Shown here piece by piece: positions 17,569-25,921 of a stretch of 64,000 nucleotides of DNA. Position numbers and translations under genes: made by a program. The notes beneath the pieces are model-generated. The model was not told where the DNA came from and ran no database searches. It saw only the letters and a list, made by a program, of their open reading frames with translations. Within the stretch, counting starts at the first letter, position 1. Each line of letters opens with the position of its first letter. The stretch covers positions 1 to 64,000 of the forward strand of contig NZ_JARFTP010000001.1 in assembly GCF_029167375.1 (NCBI RefSeq), in the 5' to 3' direction. Source of the DNA: Tsukamurella sp. 8F (GTDB lineage Bacteria > Actinomycetota > Actinomycetes > Mycobacteriales > Mycobacteriaceae).

Positions 17569-18777
17569 CTACTTGCGGCCGGCCTTCCAACGCAGGCCCC
17601 AGCCGTATGCGGCGTCGACCTCGGACTGCGTCCCCTGGATGTAGCGGACCTCGCGGTCGACGGTGAGTCGACCGCGGTCGTTGGTCAGCATCGCGATCGC
17701 GCATGACCGTGCCTTACGGTCCGGAGAGTCGAGGCGTACCTCGATCTCCGGACCGGCAGGCGGATACAGGGTGACCACGCCGTCTGCAGCGGCCCAGTTC
17801 GGTGCGCCTTGGTAGATGTACGCGAAGATCAGGATTCGCGCGATCTCGTCCAAGTGGTCCAGATTGATGTGCAGGTTCTCGCCGCCCGACACGCTGCCCG
17901 AGCGGTCGTCGCCGTCGAGGGCGACGTACGGCGGCCGGCGGACATCGCCGAAGGAATTGCCCAGTGCCTGAACGATCCCCTTGTCGCCGCCCCGGAGCTG
18001 GTACAGGCACGCCAGGTCGAGGTCGACCGCGGAGCCTCCGCCGAACATCCCGCGTCTGCCCTGGGTCCAGTTCAGGTTCACACGCATGAGACCGCCGCCG
18101 GAGGCTCGCTTGTCGAGCGACACCGTCGGACGGTCCTTCGTGAGGGTGATCTTGCTGAGCGATACGGGTGGGGAGGTGTGTACCGGTGGTGGTGGGGGCG
18201 TTGCCGCGGGCACAGACGTTGCCGCGGGCACAGACGGGGCCGGTCGGACAGGTGCGGGCGGCGCGGGCGCTGCGGGTGGTGCCGGCGCCGCGGCGCCGTC
18301 CACGGTGACTCCGTGCTCCGTCACGAGTGCGGTGAGCCCCGTGTCCCAGCCGGCGGAGACGTTCCGTACCTTCCATGCGCCGCCTCGGAGATAGATCTCG
18401 GCAAGCACGGCTGCACGTTCGGTAGTGAGACCGATCGCAGGGCAATCGATTCCGTCCACTGTGACCGCCAGCCCAGGAATCTGTGCCAGCGTGCCGGGCA
18501 CACCGTCGTCGAGGGAGGCGGCCAGGCGCAGCGTCTCTATCCCTGGTGGCACGCGCGTGAGGTCGACGGCCACGTCGCCGGGGCCGACGAGTCGCACCGC
18601 GCCCTCCGCTGACGCGGGCTGATTGAAGAACACGAGGTCGGCGTCGGTGCGGACGCGGCCGTCGGCGGTCACTTGGAAGACCAATAGGTCTACATGACCG
18701 GGCGTCACCCCGTCGACCCGGACACCGAACGTGGTCGACGGCAGCAGTGTGTTCTGTCCGCGCGTGAGTGAGGTCAT
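17569..18777 (-). CDS. Tandem TerD-domain protein
   Basis: 402 residues with two TerD-like domains (about 1-165 and 230-402) joined by a proline/alanine linker (about 172-225). The second domain carries the acidic calcium-binding type segments (DLDLACLY, DGDDRSG, ENLHINLDHLDEI). The first is more diverged but keeps LTRGQNTLLP and the VLAEIYLRGGAWKVR core. TerD proteins bind calcium and occur in tellurite-, phage- and stress-resistance loci; no other ter gene is nearby. The ATG at 18777 is chosen by homology. The linker contains an exact 18-bp tandem duplication (18200-18235). A strong hairpin upstream (18828-18865) separates it from ahpD. Confidence 0.85.
   Translation of the reverse strand: MTSLTRGQNTLLPSTTFGVRVDGVTPGHVDLLVFQVTADGRVRTDADLVFFNQPASAEGAVRLVGPGDVAVDLTRVPPGIETLRLAASLDDGVPGTLAQIPGLAVTVDGIDCPAIGLTTERAAVLAEIYLRGGAWKVRNVSAGWDTGLTALVTEHGVTVDGAAAPAPPAAPAPPAPVRPAPSVPAATSVPAATPPPPPVHTSPPVSLSKITLTKDRPTVSLDKRASGGGLMRVNLNWTQGRRGMFGGGSAVDLDLACLYQLRGGDKGIVQALGNSFGDVRRPPYVALDGDDRSGSVSGGENLHINLDHLDEIARILIFAYIYQGAPNWAAADGVVTLYPPAGPEIEVRLDSPDRKARSCAIAMLTNDRGRLTVDREVRYIQGTQSEVDAAYGWGLRWKAGRK
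18200..18235. repeat. Exact tandem 18-bp repeat in the TerD linker
   Basis: Two identical adjacent copies (18200-18217 and 18218-18235) encode a repeated hexapeptide of the Pro/Ala linker. In-frame repeats of this kind allow linker length to change without a frameshift. Confidence 0.9.
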
Positions 18778-18827
18778 GTCTAGATGGTGCACGACTCGGC
18801 GCAGCCTCGCTGCGACTTGTCCGGACA

Positions 18828-18865
18828 CGACTGCGCCCGCCCCGGATATGGGACGGGCGCAGTCG
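18828..18865 (-). terminator. Strong hairpin after ahpD
   Basis: The arms 18828-18843 and 18850-18865 pair over 16 positions with one mismatch around a 6-base loop. It lies just beyond the ahpD stop on the minus strand. There is no U tract, as is common for actinobacterial terminators. Confidence 0.8.
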
Positions 18866-18888
18866 GATTCGGATCTCGCGGACGCGGA

Positions 18889-19428
18889 TTACGCGTCGAC
18901 GGAGTCCAGCGTCTCGGCGGCGGTGAGAGCCTGGGCGACACCCTGCAGCGTGGCGGCGACCTTGACGGCTTCCCACACCTGCTCCTTGGTCAGCCCCGCC
19001 TTGCGGACGACGTCGTCGTGGGCACCGACGCAGTGCTCGCAGCCGTTGATGGTGGAGACCGCGAGGCTCCACAGCTCGAAGTCGGCCTTGTCGACGCCGG
19101 GGTTGCCGATGACATTCATCCGCAGCCCGACGCGGACCTGCGCGTAGTCCGAGCCCAAGAAACCCTTGGCGCGGTACGCGACGTTGTTCATGCCCATGAT
19201 CGACGCGGCGGCCAGCGCGGCCTGGTAGGCCTCGGCGGAGAGCGTGTCGCCAGCCTCCTCCGCGACCTCGCGCAGCACGGTGGCGTTGCGGGTCGCGGCG
19301 GCGGCAGCGAGGAACGTGCCCCACAGCTGCTGCTCGTTGAGCTCGGTCGAGCGTGCCAGCGAGCTCAGGTTGAGCTTGAGATCCTTCGCGAACTCCGGGA
19401 CGGAGTTCTTCAGGTTGTCGATCGACAT
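18889..19428 (-). CDS. ahpD: Alkyl hydroperoxide reductase AhpD
   Basis: 179 residues, carboxymuconolactone-decarboxylase fold. In mycobacteria AhpD links AhpC to dihydrolipoamide succinyltransferase/lipoamide dehydrogenase as an electron carrier and is itself a weak peroxidase. The catalytic residues known from M. tuberculosis AhpD are at the same positions: Glu118, Cys130, Cys133 and His137 (GCEHCVGAH). It starts three bases after the ahpC stop, so the two form an operon, and a strong hairpin follows. Probably controlled by the divergent OxyR. Confidence 0.97.
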   Translation of the reverse strand: MSIDNLKNSVPEFAKDLKLNLSSLARSTELNEQQLWGTFLAAAAATRNATVLREVAEEAGDTLSAEAYQAALAAASIMGMNNVAYRAKGFLGSDYAQVRVGLRMNVIGNPGVDKADFELWSLAVSTINGCEHCVGAHDDVVRKAGLTKEQVWEAVKVAATLQGVAQALTAAETLDSVDA

Positions 19429-19431
19429 GGT

Positions 19432-20019
19432 TTAGACGCTCTCCTTCAGCAGCTCACCGGCGTCGATGGTCGGATCGCCCTTGCGCCAGTTGCAGGCGCA
19501 CAGCTCGTCCGACTGCAGTGCGTCGAGGACACGCAGGACCTCGTCGACATTGCGGCCCACGGAGCCGGCGGTGACGGACACGAACTGGATCTCGCCCGTC
19601 GGGTCGATGATGAAGGTGGCGCGGTCCGCGACACCGTCGGCGTTGAGAACGCCAGTGGCCGTGGAAAGCTCACGCTTGAGGTCCGACAGCATCGGGAAGG
19701 GGAGGGTCTTGAGGTCCTCGTGCTGTGCGCGCCACTGGAAGTGCACGAACTCGTTGTCGACCGAGGCACCGAGCACCTGCGCGTCGCGGTCCGCGAACTC
19801 CTCGTTGAGCTTGCCGAAGGCGGCGATCTCGGTGGGACACACGAAGGTGAAGTCCTTCGGCCAGAAGAAGACGATCTTCCACTTGTCGGCGAAGTCGTTC
19901 GAGGAGACGGTCGTGAAGTAGTCGTCGGGCTGCTGCGCGTCGACCTTGGAGAGGTCGCCACCGATCACCGCGGTGAGCTCGAACTCGGGGAACTGATCGC
20001 CGATAGTCAAGAGAGGCAA
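19432..20019 (-). CDS. ahpC: Alkyl hydroperoxide reductase AhpC (peroxiredoxin)
   Basis: Reduces hydrogen peroxide, organic peroxides and peroxynitrite in the cytosol. 195 residues, nearly collinear with M. tuberculosis AhpC: peroxidatic Cys61 (FVCPTE), and resolving Cys174 with Cys176 (ELCACNW). The start is a TTG at 20019 giving MPLLTIGDQF. It is preceded on the minus strand by AAGGAG with a five-base gap, a good ribosome site, so the rare codon is credible. First gene of ahpC-ahpD, divergent from oxyR across 136 bases. Confidence 0.97.
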   Translation of the reverse strand: MPLLTIGDQFPEFELTAVIGGDLSKVDAQQPDDYFTTVSSNDFADKWKIVFFWPKDFTFVCPTEIAAFGKLNEEFADRDAQVLGASVDNEFVHFQWRAQHEDLKTLPFPMLSDLKRELSTATGVLNADGVADRATFIIDPTGEIQFVSVTAGSVGRNVDEVLRVLDALQSDELCACNWRKGDPTIDAGELLKESV

Positions 20020-20142
20020 GATGACTCCTTCTTACTGGGGGGCGCCGCCCGGTCCGCTGTGGCGGTGCGGCGGCGGTGGTTGCGTCGTGAACGATCCTGC
20101 CTGGAACGAGTCCAGAAAGCAAAGGATCGTGATGGATCCCAC

Positions 20143-20148
20143 TAGACT
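20143..20148 (+). promoter_or_regulatory. Leaderless -10 element for oxyR
   Basis: TAGACT, seven bases, then the ATG at 20156. This supports that start over the in-frame ATG at 20132. Confidence 0.6.
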
Positions 20149-20155
20149 CATAGGA

Positions 20156-21073
20156 ATGTCCGATCAGTCTTATCAGCCGACCCTGGCACAGCTCCGTGCA
20201 TTCGTTGCTGTGGCACGAACGCACCACTTCTCGGCCGCTGCCGAACGCCTGGGCGTGAGCCAGCCGACGCTGTCGCAGGCGTTGTCCTCCTTGGAATCCG
20301 GGCTCGGCGTGCAGCTCGTCGAACGCAGCACGCGAAAGGTGCTGATCACGGAGGCGGGGACGGCCCTGCTCGAGCAGGCGGCGGCTATCGTCGCCTCCGC
20401 GCAGGCCCTGGTGTCCTCGGCGGAGGGCCTCTCGGGCGAACTCCGCGGCACGCTGCGTCTGGGCCTGATCCCGACGGTCGCTCCCTACCGCCTACCAGCA
20501 CTGCTACCCGCGCTCCGGGACCGGATCCCGGACCTTTCGGTGACGGTCGTCGAAGATCAAACGGCCAGGCTCCTGGATCAGCTGCGCGGCGGCCGCATCG
20601 ACGCCGCCGTGATGGCCCTGCCGGCGCTGAGCTCCGGTGTCGTAGAACTCCCGCTCTACGACGAGGATTTCACGCTAGTGGTCCCCGCCGGGCACGCACT
20701 CGCCGGTCGCGACGACCTGACCCCGGACGATCTGGCAGCCCTGCCGCTGCTCCTACTCGACGAGGGGCACTGCCTGCGCGATCAGGCGCTCGATCTCTGT
20801 CGCCGGTCCGGCGCGACCCCCGACGTACTCGGCGACACTCGCGCGGCGTCGCTCGCGACGATTGTGCAGTGCGTCGCCGGCGGCCTGGGCGTCACGCTCC
20901 TCCCGGAGCCCGCCGTTGCCGTCGAATTGCGCGGAACAGCGCTCGCCACTGCGCGTTTCGCGGCCCCGGTGCCAGGTCGGAAGATCGGCCTGGTGTATCG
21001 CTCGTCCAGCGCGAAGGCGGATGGATTCGCCCTGCTGGCGGAGATCGCGCGCAGGGCCGCATCGAGGGCGTGA
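20156..21073 (+). CDS. oxyR: Hydrogen-peroxide sensor OxyR
   Basis: LysR-type activator of peroxide defence, 305 residues. The N-terminal winged helix-turn-helix is RLGVSQPTLSQALSSLE. The redox pair Cys206 and Cys215 in HCLRDQALDLC keeps the eight-residue spacing of E. coli Cys199/Cys208, so disulfide sensing is expected. Start MSDQSYQP matches mycobacterial OxyR. A TANNNT hexamer seven bases upstream suggests a leaderless message, although an ATG at 20132 with AAAGGA before it is possible. Divergent from ahpC-ahpD, its expected target. Unlike in M. tuberculosis, where oxyR is a pseudogene, this gene looks intact. Confidence 0.95.
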   Translation: MSDQSYQPTLAQLRAFVAVARTHHFSAAAERLGVSQPTLSQALSSLESGLGVQLVERSTRKVLITEAGTALLEQAAAIVASAQALVSSAEGLSGELRGTLRLGLIPTVAPYRLPALLPALRDRIPDLSVTVVEDQTARLLDQLRGGRIDAAVMALPALSSGVVELPLYDEDFTLVVPAGHALAGRDDLTPDDLAALPLLLLDEGHCLRDQALDLCRRSGATPDVLGDTRAASLATIVQCVAGGLGVTLLPEPAVAVELRGTALATARFAAPVPGRKIGLVYRSSSAKADGFALLAEIARRAASRA

Positions 21074-21171
21074 GCTGGTGGACCCGCGATCTCGACGGTT
21101 GCGTCCGGTCCGCTCCTCCCGTCGGAGGAGTGCGGGGCCGTGGGGCGGCTCGAATCTGCGCCGACCGCCTG

Positions 21172-21882
21172 CTAACGGCGCCGCCGCGCGCGCGTCGGAG
21201 GTGTCTTGCCCGCGGCGGCGCGGGCAGCCTGCTTCGCGAGGGTCTTCTCGCGCGCCGTGCGTTTCGGCTGCGGGCCGTCCTGTCCACGTGAGGAGTTCGC
21301 CGTTCGACCGCGGACGATGCCGACGAACTCGTCGACCAGTTCGGACTCCGTCTGACGTGGCCATGCGAGGGCGACTGTTGAGGACGGTGCGTCTTTGACT
21401 GGCCGGTACGTCAGGTCGCGACGGTGGTACATCCGCGCGAGGGACTGTGGGACGACCACCAGCCCGACGCCGGCGGCGACCAGCTCGAGTGCGTCGGGAG
21501 TGCTGTCCGGTCGATGCGACACGGGCTCACCGACCGGCCATGCGAGCGTGTCGTCGCGCGGCGTCACGACCTGCTCGTCGGCGAGGTCGGCGGCAGTGAT
21601 CTCATCGGCGGCCGTGATGACGTGGTCCTTGGGAACGACGGCAACGGTCGCCTCTGCGTACAGAGTGACGGTGTGTAGGTAGCCGGCGTCGCCGGGGCCG
21701 ACTGGGAGGCGCAATACGGCCGCGTCCGCACGGCGATCGCTGAGCATCGAGGTCGCCTCGGCTGCGGCGCACGCGACGAGCTCGAGGGGCACGTCGGGTC
21801 GCCGTTCACTCCAGATGCGCACCCATTTCGCCGGCGTCACGCCGGGCACGTACGCGAGGCGGAAGGTCCGGGGCGAGGTCAC
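21172..21882 (-). CDS. LysR substrate-binding-domain protein lacking the DNA-binding domain
   Basis: 236 residues. It matches only the effector-binding half of LysR regulators (FRLAYVPGVTPAKWVRIW ... AAGVGLVVVPQSLARMYHR). There is no helix-turn-helix, and a very basic tail (RTAREKTLAKQAARAAAGK, ending RARRRR) may bind nucleic acid. The GTG at 21882 is preceded by TACGCT and six bases on the minus strand, so it is probably leaderless. The longer frame to 22092 is antisense to the neighbouring DUF5997 gene. The divergent pairing with DUF5997 appears conserved in related genomes from memory. Ligand and role unknown; it could be a ligand-responsive partner of the DUF5997 protein. Confidence 0.75.
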   Translation of the reverse strand: MTSPRTFRLAYVPGVTPAKWVRIWSERRPDVPLELVACAAAEATSMLSDRRADAAVLRLPVGPGDAGYLHTVTLYAEATVAVVPKDHVITAADEITAADLADEQVVTPRDDTLAWPVGEPVSHRPDSTPDALELVAAGVGLVVVPQSLARMYHRRDLTYRPVKDAPSSTVALAWPRQTESELVDEFVGIVRGRTANSSRGQDGPQPKRTAREKTLAKQAARAAAGKTPPTRARRRR

Positions 21883-21888
21883 CTCACA

Positions 21889-21908
21889 AGCGTATCGCCG
21901 GATACCCT
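21889..21908. promoter_or_regulatory. Back-to-back leaderless -10 elements
   Basis: TACGCT on the minus strand (21889-21894, six bases before GTG 21882) and TACCCT on the plus strand (21903-21908, seven bases before ATG 21916). The whole intergenic gap is 33 bp. Confidence 0.65.
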
Positions 21909-21915
21909 GGAAGCC

Positions 21916-22314
21916 ATGAACAGGCAGGACTCCCAGTCGATGAAGCCCGCGACCGCGGCGAAGAAGTTGGACGTCTACCTGCCGGCCACCCCGGCGGAGT
22001 TTCGGGAGAACTCGATCACTCGCGCGGAACTGGCTGCGTTGCAGGAGGATCCGCCGGCATGGTTGCGCGAGCTGCGTAAGAACGGCCCGCATCCCAAGAA
22101 CCTCGTCGCCGCCAAGCTCGGCGTCTCGATCTCGGGTCTGCAGCGGGGCGGGGTCGGGGAGGCTCTGACCACGGAGGAGATCGAGGCGGTCGTCGCCGAG
22201 GAGCCGGAGTGGCTCGTGGCCGAGCGCGCGACCTACCAGGAGACCCTGCGTGACGAGCGGCGCGTCAAGTCCCTACACGCCGAGCAGCGGCGCCGCGGGG
22301 CACTCGAGGACTGA
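21916..22314 (+). CDS. DUF5997 family protein
   Basis: 132 residues, charged and soluble, with a helix-turn-helix-like centre (KNLVAAKLGVSISGLQRGG) inside a conserved core beginning LDVYLPATPAEFRENSITRA. The family has no assigned function; the central motif suggests DNA or RNA contact, which is inference. The ATG at 21916 has TACCCT seven bases upstream. It is divergent from the HTH-less LysR-like protein. One attractive reading is that the two together rebuild a split regulator, one half providing DNA binding and the other ligand binding. Confidence 0.8.
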   Translation: MNRQDSQSMKPATAAKKLDVYLPATPAEFRENSITRAELAALQEDPPAWLRELRKNGPHPKNLVAAKLGVSISGLQRGGVGEALTTEEIEAVVAEEPEWLVAERATYQETLRDERRVKSLHAEQRRRGALED

Positions 22315-22323
22315 TCCCGAGCC

Positions 22324-24846
22324 TCAGCCTGCCACCACCGCCACATCGGCGAGGACCACCTCACCCTTGTCTGCGGAACCGGGCACGTCCACGGTGGCCG
22401 TGATGGCCCAGCCATGGTCGCCGTCGGGGTCGGCGATGGTCTGACGGACGCGCCACGCGCGCGGCATCGACGTGTCGAGCGAGAACAGTTGCGGTCCGCG
22501 GGCGTCCGCGCCGGTCTCGATATCGTCGTACTCCTCGTAGTAGCCGTCGAACGCGGCGTACCAGTCGACTCCCTCGTCCATCTCGTCGAGCAGGTCGTAC
22601 TCCTCATCGGCGACCAGCTGCACACGCCGGAACATGGCGTTGCGCACCATGACCGCGAACGCACGCTCGTCGGCGACGATCGACTGCGACCGTCCCGACT
22701 CCGGTGCGGTCGCGTGCGCCGCAACGGGGTCCGGGGAGGTCATCTCCTCCCACTCGTCCACGAGGGAGCTGTCGATGTACCGGATGAGGGCGCCGAGCCA
22801 CGCGATGTAGTCGTCGAGCTCCTGGGTACCGGCTGCTTCGGGGACCGTGTGACGCAGCGTCCGGTAGGCGTCCGACAGGTAGCGCAGGACCGCCCCCTCG
22901 GATCGGGCCAGCTGATACTTGGACACGAACTCGGAGAACGTCATGGCCCGCTCGATCATCTCGCGCACGATCGACTTCGGCGACGGCGAGAACTGAGACA
23001 CCCAGGGATGGCCCGCGCGGTACGTCTCGTAGGCGGGGTAGATCATGTCCGCCAACGGTTTCGGGTAGGTGACCTCCTCGAGGAGCGTCATCCGTTCGTC
23101 GTAATCGATGCCGTCGGCCTTCATACGTGCCACCGCCTCGCCGCGCGCGGCGTTCTCCTGTGCGCGTAGGACGGGGCGCGGGTCGTCGAGGACCGCCTCG
23201 ATCACGGAGATCACATCGAGTGGGTACTCGGGGGAGTCCTCGTCGAGTAGCTCCAATGCCGCGAGCGCGAACGGCGCGAGCGGCTGATTCAGGGCGAAGT
23301 CCGGCTGCAACTCGACGGTGAGCCGTGCGTGGCGGCCGAACTCGTCGGGCTCGGATAGGCGCTCGATGACACCGCCACTCTCGAGGCCGCGGAACAGCGA
23401 GATCGCAGTGCGTATGTGCCGCAACTGATTCGGCCGTGTGTCATGGTTCTCCTCGAGCAGGTGGCGCATCGAGTCGAAACAGTTCTGGGGTCGCGCGATC
23501 ACGTTGAGCAGCATGGAGTTCGTCACGGTGAACCGGGAGACGAGCGGCTCGGGTGATGCCGCGATGAGGCGGTCGAACGTGCCGCGCCCCCACGAGACGT
23601 AACCCTCGGGTGGCTTCTTCCGCTGGATCTTCTTGAGTTTCTTAGGGTCCCCGGCCGCCTTCGCCTCCAGCCGAGCGTTCTCGATCTCGTGCTCGGGCGC
23701 AGCCACGACCACGGTACCGACGGTGTCGTACCCTGCGCGGCCCGCCCGCCCGGCGATCTGATGGAACTCGCGCGCCCGCAGGTGCCGGGTGCGAGTTCCG
23801 TCGTACTTGGTCAGCCCCGTGAGATATACGGTGCGGATCGGCACGTTGATGCCCACCCCGAGGGTATCGGTGCCGCACACGACCTTCAGCAGCCCCGCCT
23901 GCGTCAGCTTCTCGACGAGCCGTCGGTATCGGGGGAGCATCCCCGCGTGATGCACCCCGATCCCGTTCCGCACCAGGCGTGAGAGAGTCTTGCCGAATCC
24001 GGTGGTGAACTGGAAATCGCCTATGGCGCGGGCGATCTGGTCCTTCTCCTCGCGCGTGCACAGCGGCACCGATGTGAGCGCCTGCGCGCGCTCGGCGGCG
24101 GCGGCCTGCGTGAAGTGCACCACGTACACCGGAGCCTGATGCGTCTTCACGAGTTCCTCGATCGTCTCGTGGACGGGATCTGTCGAGTACGAGAAGTGGA
24201 GCGGTACAGGGCGTTCCGCCCCCGATACGAGCACCGTCTCGCGGCCGGTGCGGCGCGTGAGGTCCTTCTCGAAGAACGACGTGTCGCCGAGCGTCGCCGA
24301 CATCAAGACGAACTGCGCGCGTGGGAGCTCCAGTAGCGGAACCTGCCAAGCCCAGCCGCGATCCGGCTCGCTGTAGTAGTGGAACTCGTCCATGACCACC
24401 TGGCCGATGTCGGAGTCCGCGCCCTGGCGGAGTGCGAGGTTCGCGACGATCTCCGCGGTCGCGCAAACGATGGGTGCGTCGCCGTTGACTGTCGCGTCAC
24501 CCGTCACCATGCCCACGTTCTCGGAGCCGAAGACCGCGCACAGGTCGAAGAACTTCTCGCTCACCAGCGCCTTGATCGGCGCGGTGTAGTAGGTGCGGAG
24601 ACCCGCTGCGAGGGCTGCGAAGTGCGCGCCCAGTGCGACCATCGACTTACCGGAGCCCGTGGGCGTCGCGACGATGACGTTGTTGCCCGATACCACCTCG
24701 AGCAGCGCCTCCTCCTGCGCGGGGTACAGGCTGATGCCACGCCCCGATACCCACGCCTCGAACGCGTCGAAGACTGCGTCGGGGTCGCGGGAGGTGGGCA
24801 CCAGGTCGGCGAGGTTCACGTCCACCGAGGCTACCGGTAGGTGCAC
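22324..24846 (-). CDS. DEAD/DEAH-box helicase with DUF3516 C-terminus
   Basis: 840 residues. The helicase core contains P-loop ATPTGSGKS, motif II as DEFH, SATLGD (motif III) and HQIAGRAGRAG (motif VI). This is a Ski2-like arrangement, related to but shorter than HelY, and the long C-terminal region is DUF3516. Probably an RNA helicase in turnover or ribosome maintenance. The start is uncertain among GTG 24846, 24825 and 24819, all just before the conserved NLADLVPTSRDPDAV. An in-frame extension reaches to 25776 but runs through the upstream hydrolase gene in another frame and is not real. Last gene of a PAC2-hydrolase-helicase run. Confidence 0.88.
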   Translation of the reverse strand: MHLPVASVDVNLADLVPTSRDPDAVFDAFEAWVSGRGISLYPAQEEALLEVVSGNNVIVATPTGSGKSMVALGAHFAALAAGLRTYYTAPIKALVSEKFFDLCAVFGSENVGMVTGDATVNGDAPIVCATAEIVANLALRQGADSDIGQVVMDEFHYYSEPDRGWAWQVPLLELPRAQFVLMSATLGDTSFFEKDLTRRTGRETVLVSGAERPVPLHFSYSTDPVHETIEELVKTHQAPVYVVHFTQAAAAERAQALTSVPLCTREEKDQIARAIGDFQFTTGFGKTLSRLVRNGIGVHHAGMLPRYRRLVEKLTQAGLLKVVCGTDTLGVGINVPIRTVYLTGLTKYDGTRTRHLRAREFHQIAGRAGRAGYDTVGTVVVAAPEHEIENARLEAKAAGDPKKLKKIQRKKPPEGYVSWGRGTFDRLIAASPEPLVSRFTVTNSMLLNVIARPQNCFDSMRHLLEENHDTRPNQLRHIRTAISLFRGLESGGVIERLSEPDEFGRHARLTVELQPDFALNQPLAPFALAALELLDEDSPEYPLDVISVIEAVLDDPRPVLRAQENAARGEAVARMKADGIDYDERMTLLEEVTYPKPLADMIYPAYETYRAGHPWVSQFSPSPKSIVREMIERAMTFSEFVSKYQLARSEGAVLRYLSDAYRTLRHTVPEAAGTQELDDYIAWLGALIRYIDSSLVDEWEEMTSPDPVAAHATAPESGRSQSIVADERAFAVMVRNAMFRRVQLVADEEYDLLDEMDEGVDWYAAFDGYYEEYDDIETGADARGPQLFSLDTSMPRAWRVRQTIADPDGDHGWAITATVDVPGSADKGEVVLADVAVVAG

Positions 24847-24911
24847 AGAGCCTGTCAGCTCCCGGGCCGGCGGGTGCGCTTCCTCGCGGCATAGGGCCGC
24901 AACCGTACGCC

Positions 24912-25898
24912 TCAGGTCGCCGACCGCTCCGCACTGCCCAGTTCTTCGAGCACCGCGAGCCGCGTGCCGTCGTCGCCGGTGATGTCGGCCTCGGTTATGC
25001 CGCGTCGCAGCATCTCCCTGAGATCGGCGGTGGTGACTCGCGCCGGCACCGTCCGGTCCACGAAGTCGGTTAGCAGCGCGAGGAAGCGCTCGGGCTGTTC
25101 GCGGAACGGGAAGTGTCCGGCACCGTCGAAGAGCTCTAGTTCCGAGCCTGCGGTCGCGCCGTGGAGCATCTCGGCATGCGCCACGGGAATCACACTGTCG
25201 GCCGTGCCCCACACGATGAGCGTGGGGATGTCGGCCGTGAGGTAGATGCGGTCCAGCATCGTCACCACCTGGCCGCGGGAGTCGACGACGGAACGTAGAG
25301 TCCGCCCGAACGCCGCGGGCGATCCGCGCTCCGGCATCCGTTCCAGGACGCGTACGAGCTCGGCGCTGTCGCGGAAGGCCGGCAGCGGCACCTGGGCGAG
25401 GCCGGCGAGCGCGAGGCGCGCGGCGGGTAGGACACCCGGGACAGCCAACGACGTCAGCAGTGTCTCGGCGAAGGGCAGGGTCAAGGCGCGCAGGACAGGG
25501 GAGACGTCGCGACTGACACCGCCGGTGCTCACATAGACCAGCCGTTCGACGGTCTCCGGGAACTGGTAGGCGAACTGCCCCGCGACGCCGCCGCCCAATG
25601 AGTGACCGACCACGGTCACGCGATCTATTCCGAGGTACGTCAGCAGGTCCCGCATCCCGTTGGCGAACGCGGAGATCGAGTAATCGGCGCGCGGGCGGTC
25701 CGAGAGGCCGTGCCCCAGTAGGTCCGGCGCGATGACGGTGTACCGCCGGGCGAGCGGGTCCAGCAGCGGCTCCCACACCAACGAGTTGTCCGACACACCG
25801 TGCAACAGCAGGAGCGCCGGGCCGCTTCCGCCGATGCGGAACGCACGCCTATAGCCGTGCACATGGGCGAAGCGCAGGGAGGTGAGCGATGACGGCAT
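24912..25898 (-). CDS. Alpha/beta hydrolase (Rv2715-like)
   Basis: 328 residues. Oxyanion region LLLHGVSDNS, nucleophile elbow VGHSLGGG with Ser100, acid in VWGTADSVIP, and catalytic His in GAGHFPF. The order PAC2 protein then hydrolase mirrors Rv2714-Rv2715 of M. tuberculosis. The ATG at 25898 has GGGAGG at good spacing on the minus strand. It follows the PAC2 gene by 23 bases. Substrate unknown; this type is usually an esterase, lipase or epoxide hydrolase. Confidence 0.88.
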   Translation of the reverse strand: MPSSLTSLRFAHVHGYRRAFRIGGSGPALLLLHGVSDNSLVWEPLLDPLARRYTVIAPDLLGHGLSDRPRADYSISAFANGMRDLLTYLGIDRVTVVGHSLGGGVAGQFAYQFPETVERLVYVSTGGVSRDVSPVLRALTLPFAETLLTSLAVPGVLPAARLALAGLAQVPLPAFRDSAELVRVLERMPERGSPAAFGRTLRSVVDSRGQVVTMLDRIYLTADIPTLIVWGTADSVIPVAHAEMLHGATAGSELELFDGAGHFPFREQPERFLALLTDFVDRTVPARVTTADLREMLRRGITEADITGDDGTRLAVLEELGSAERSAT

Positions 25899-25921
25899 CG
25901 GTACCTCCCTGTCGGTAGGGC

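Noticed and set aside
24847-25776. 930-bp in-frame N-terminal extension of the DUF3516 helicase
   Set aside because: It runs in another phase through the hydrolase gene (24912-25898), has no family similarity, and the conserved helicase sequence begins at about 24819.
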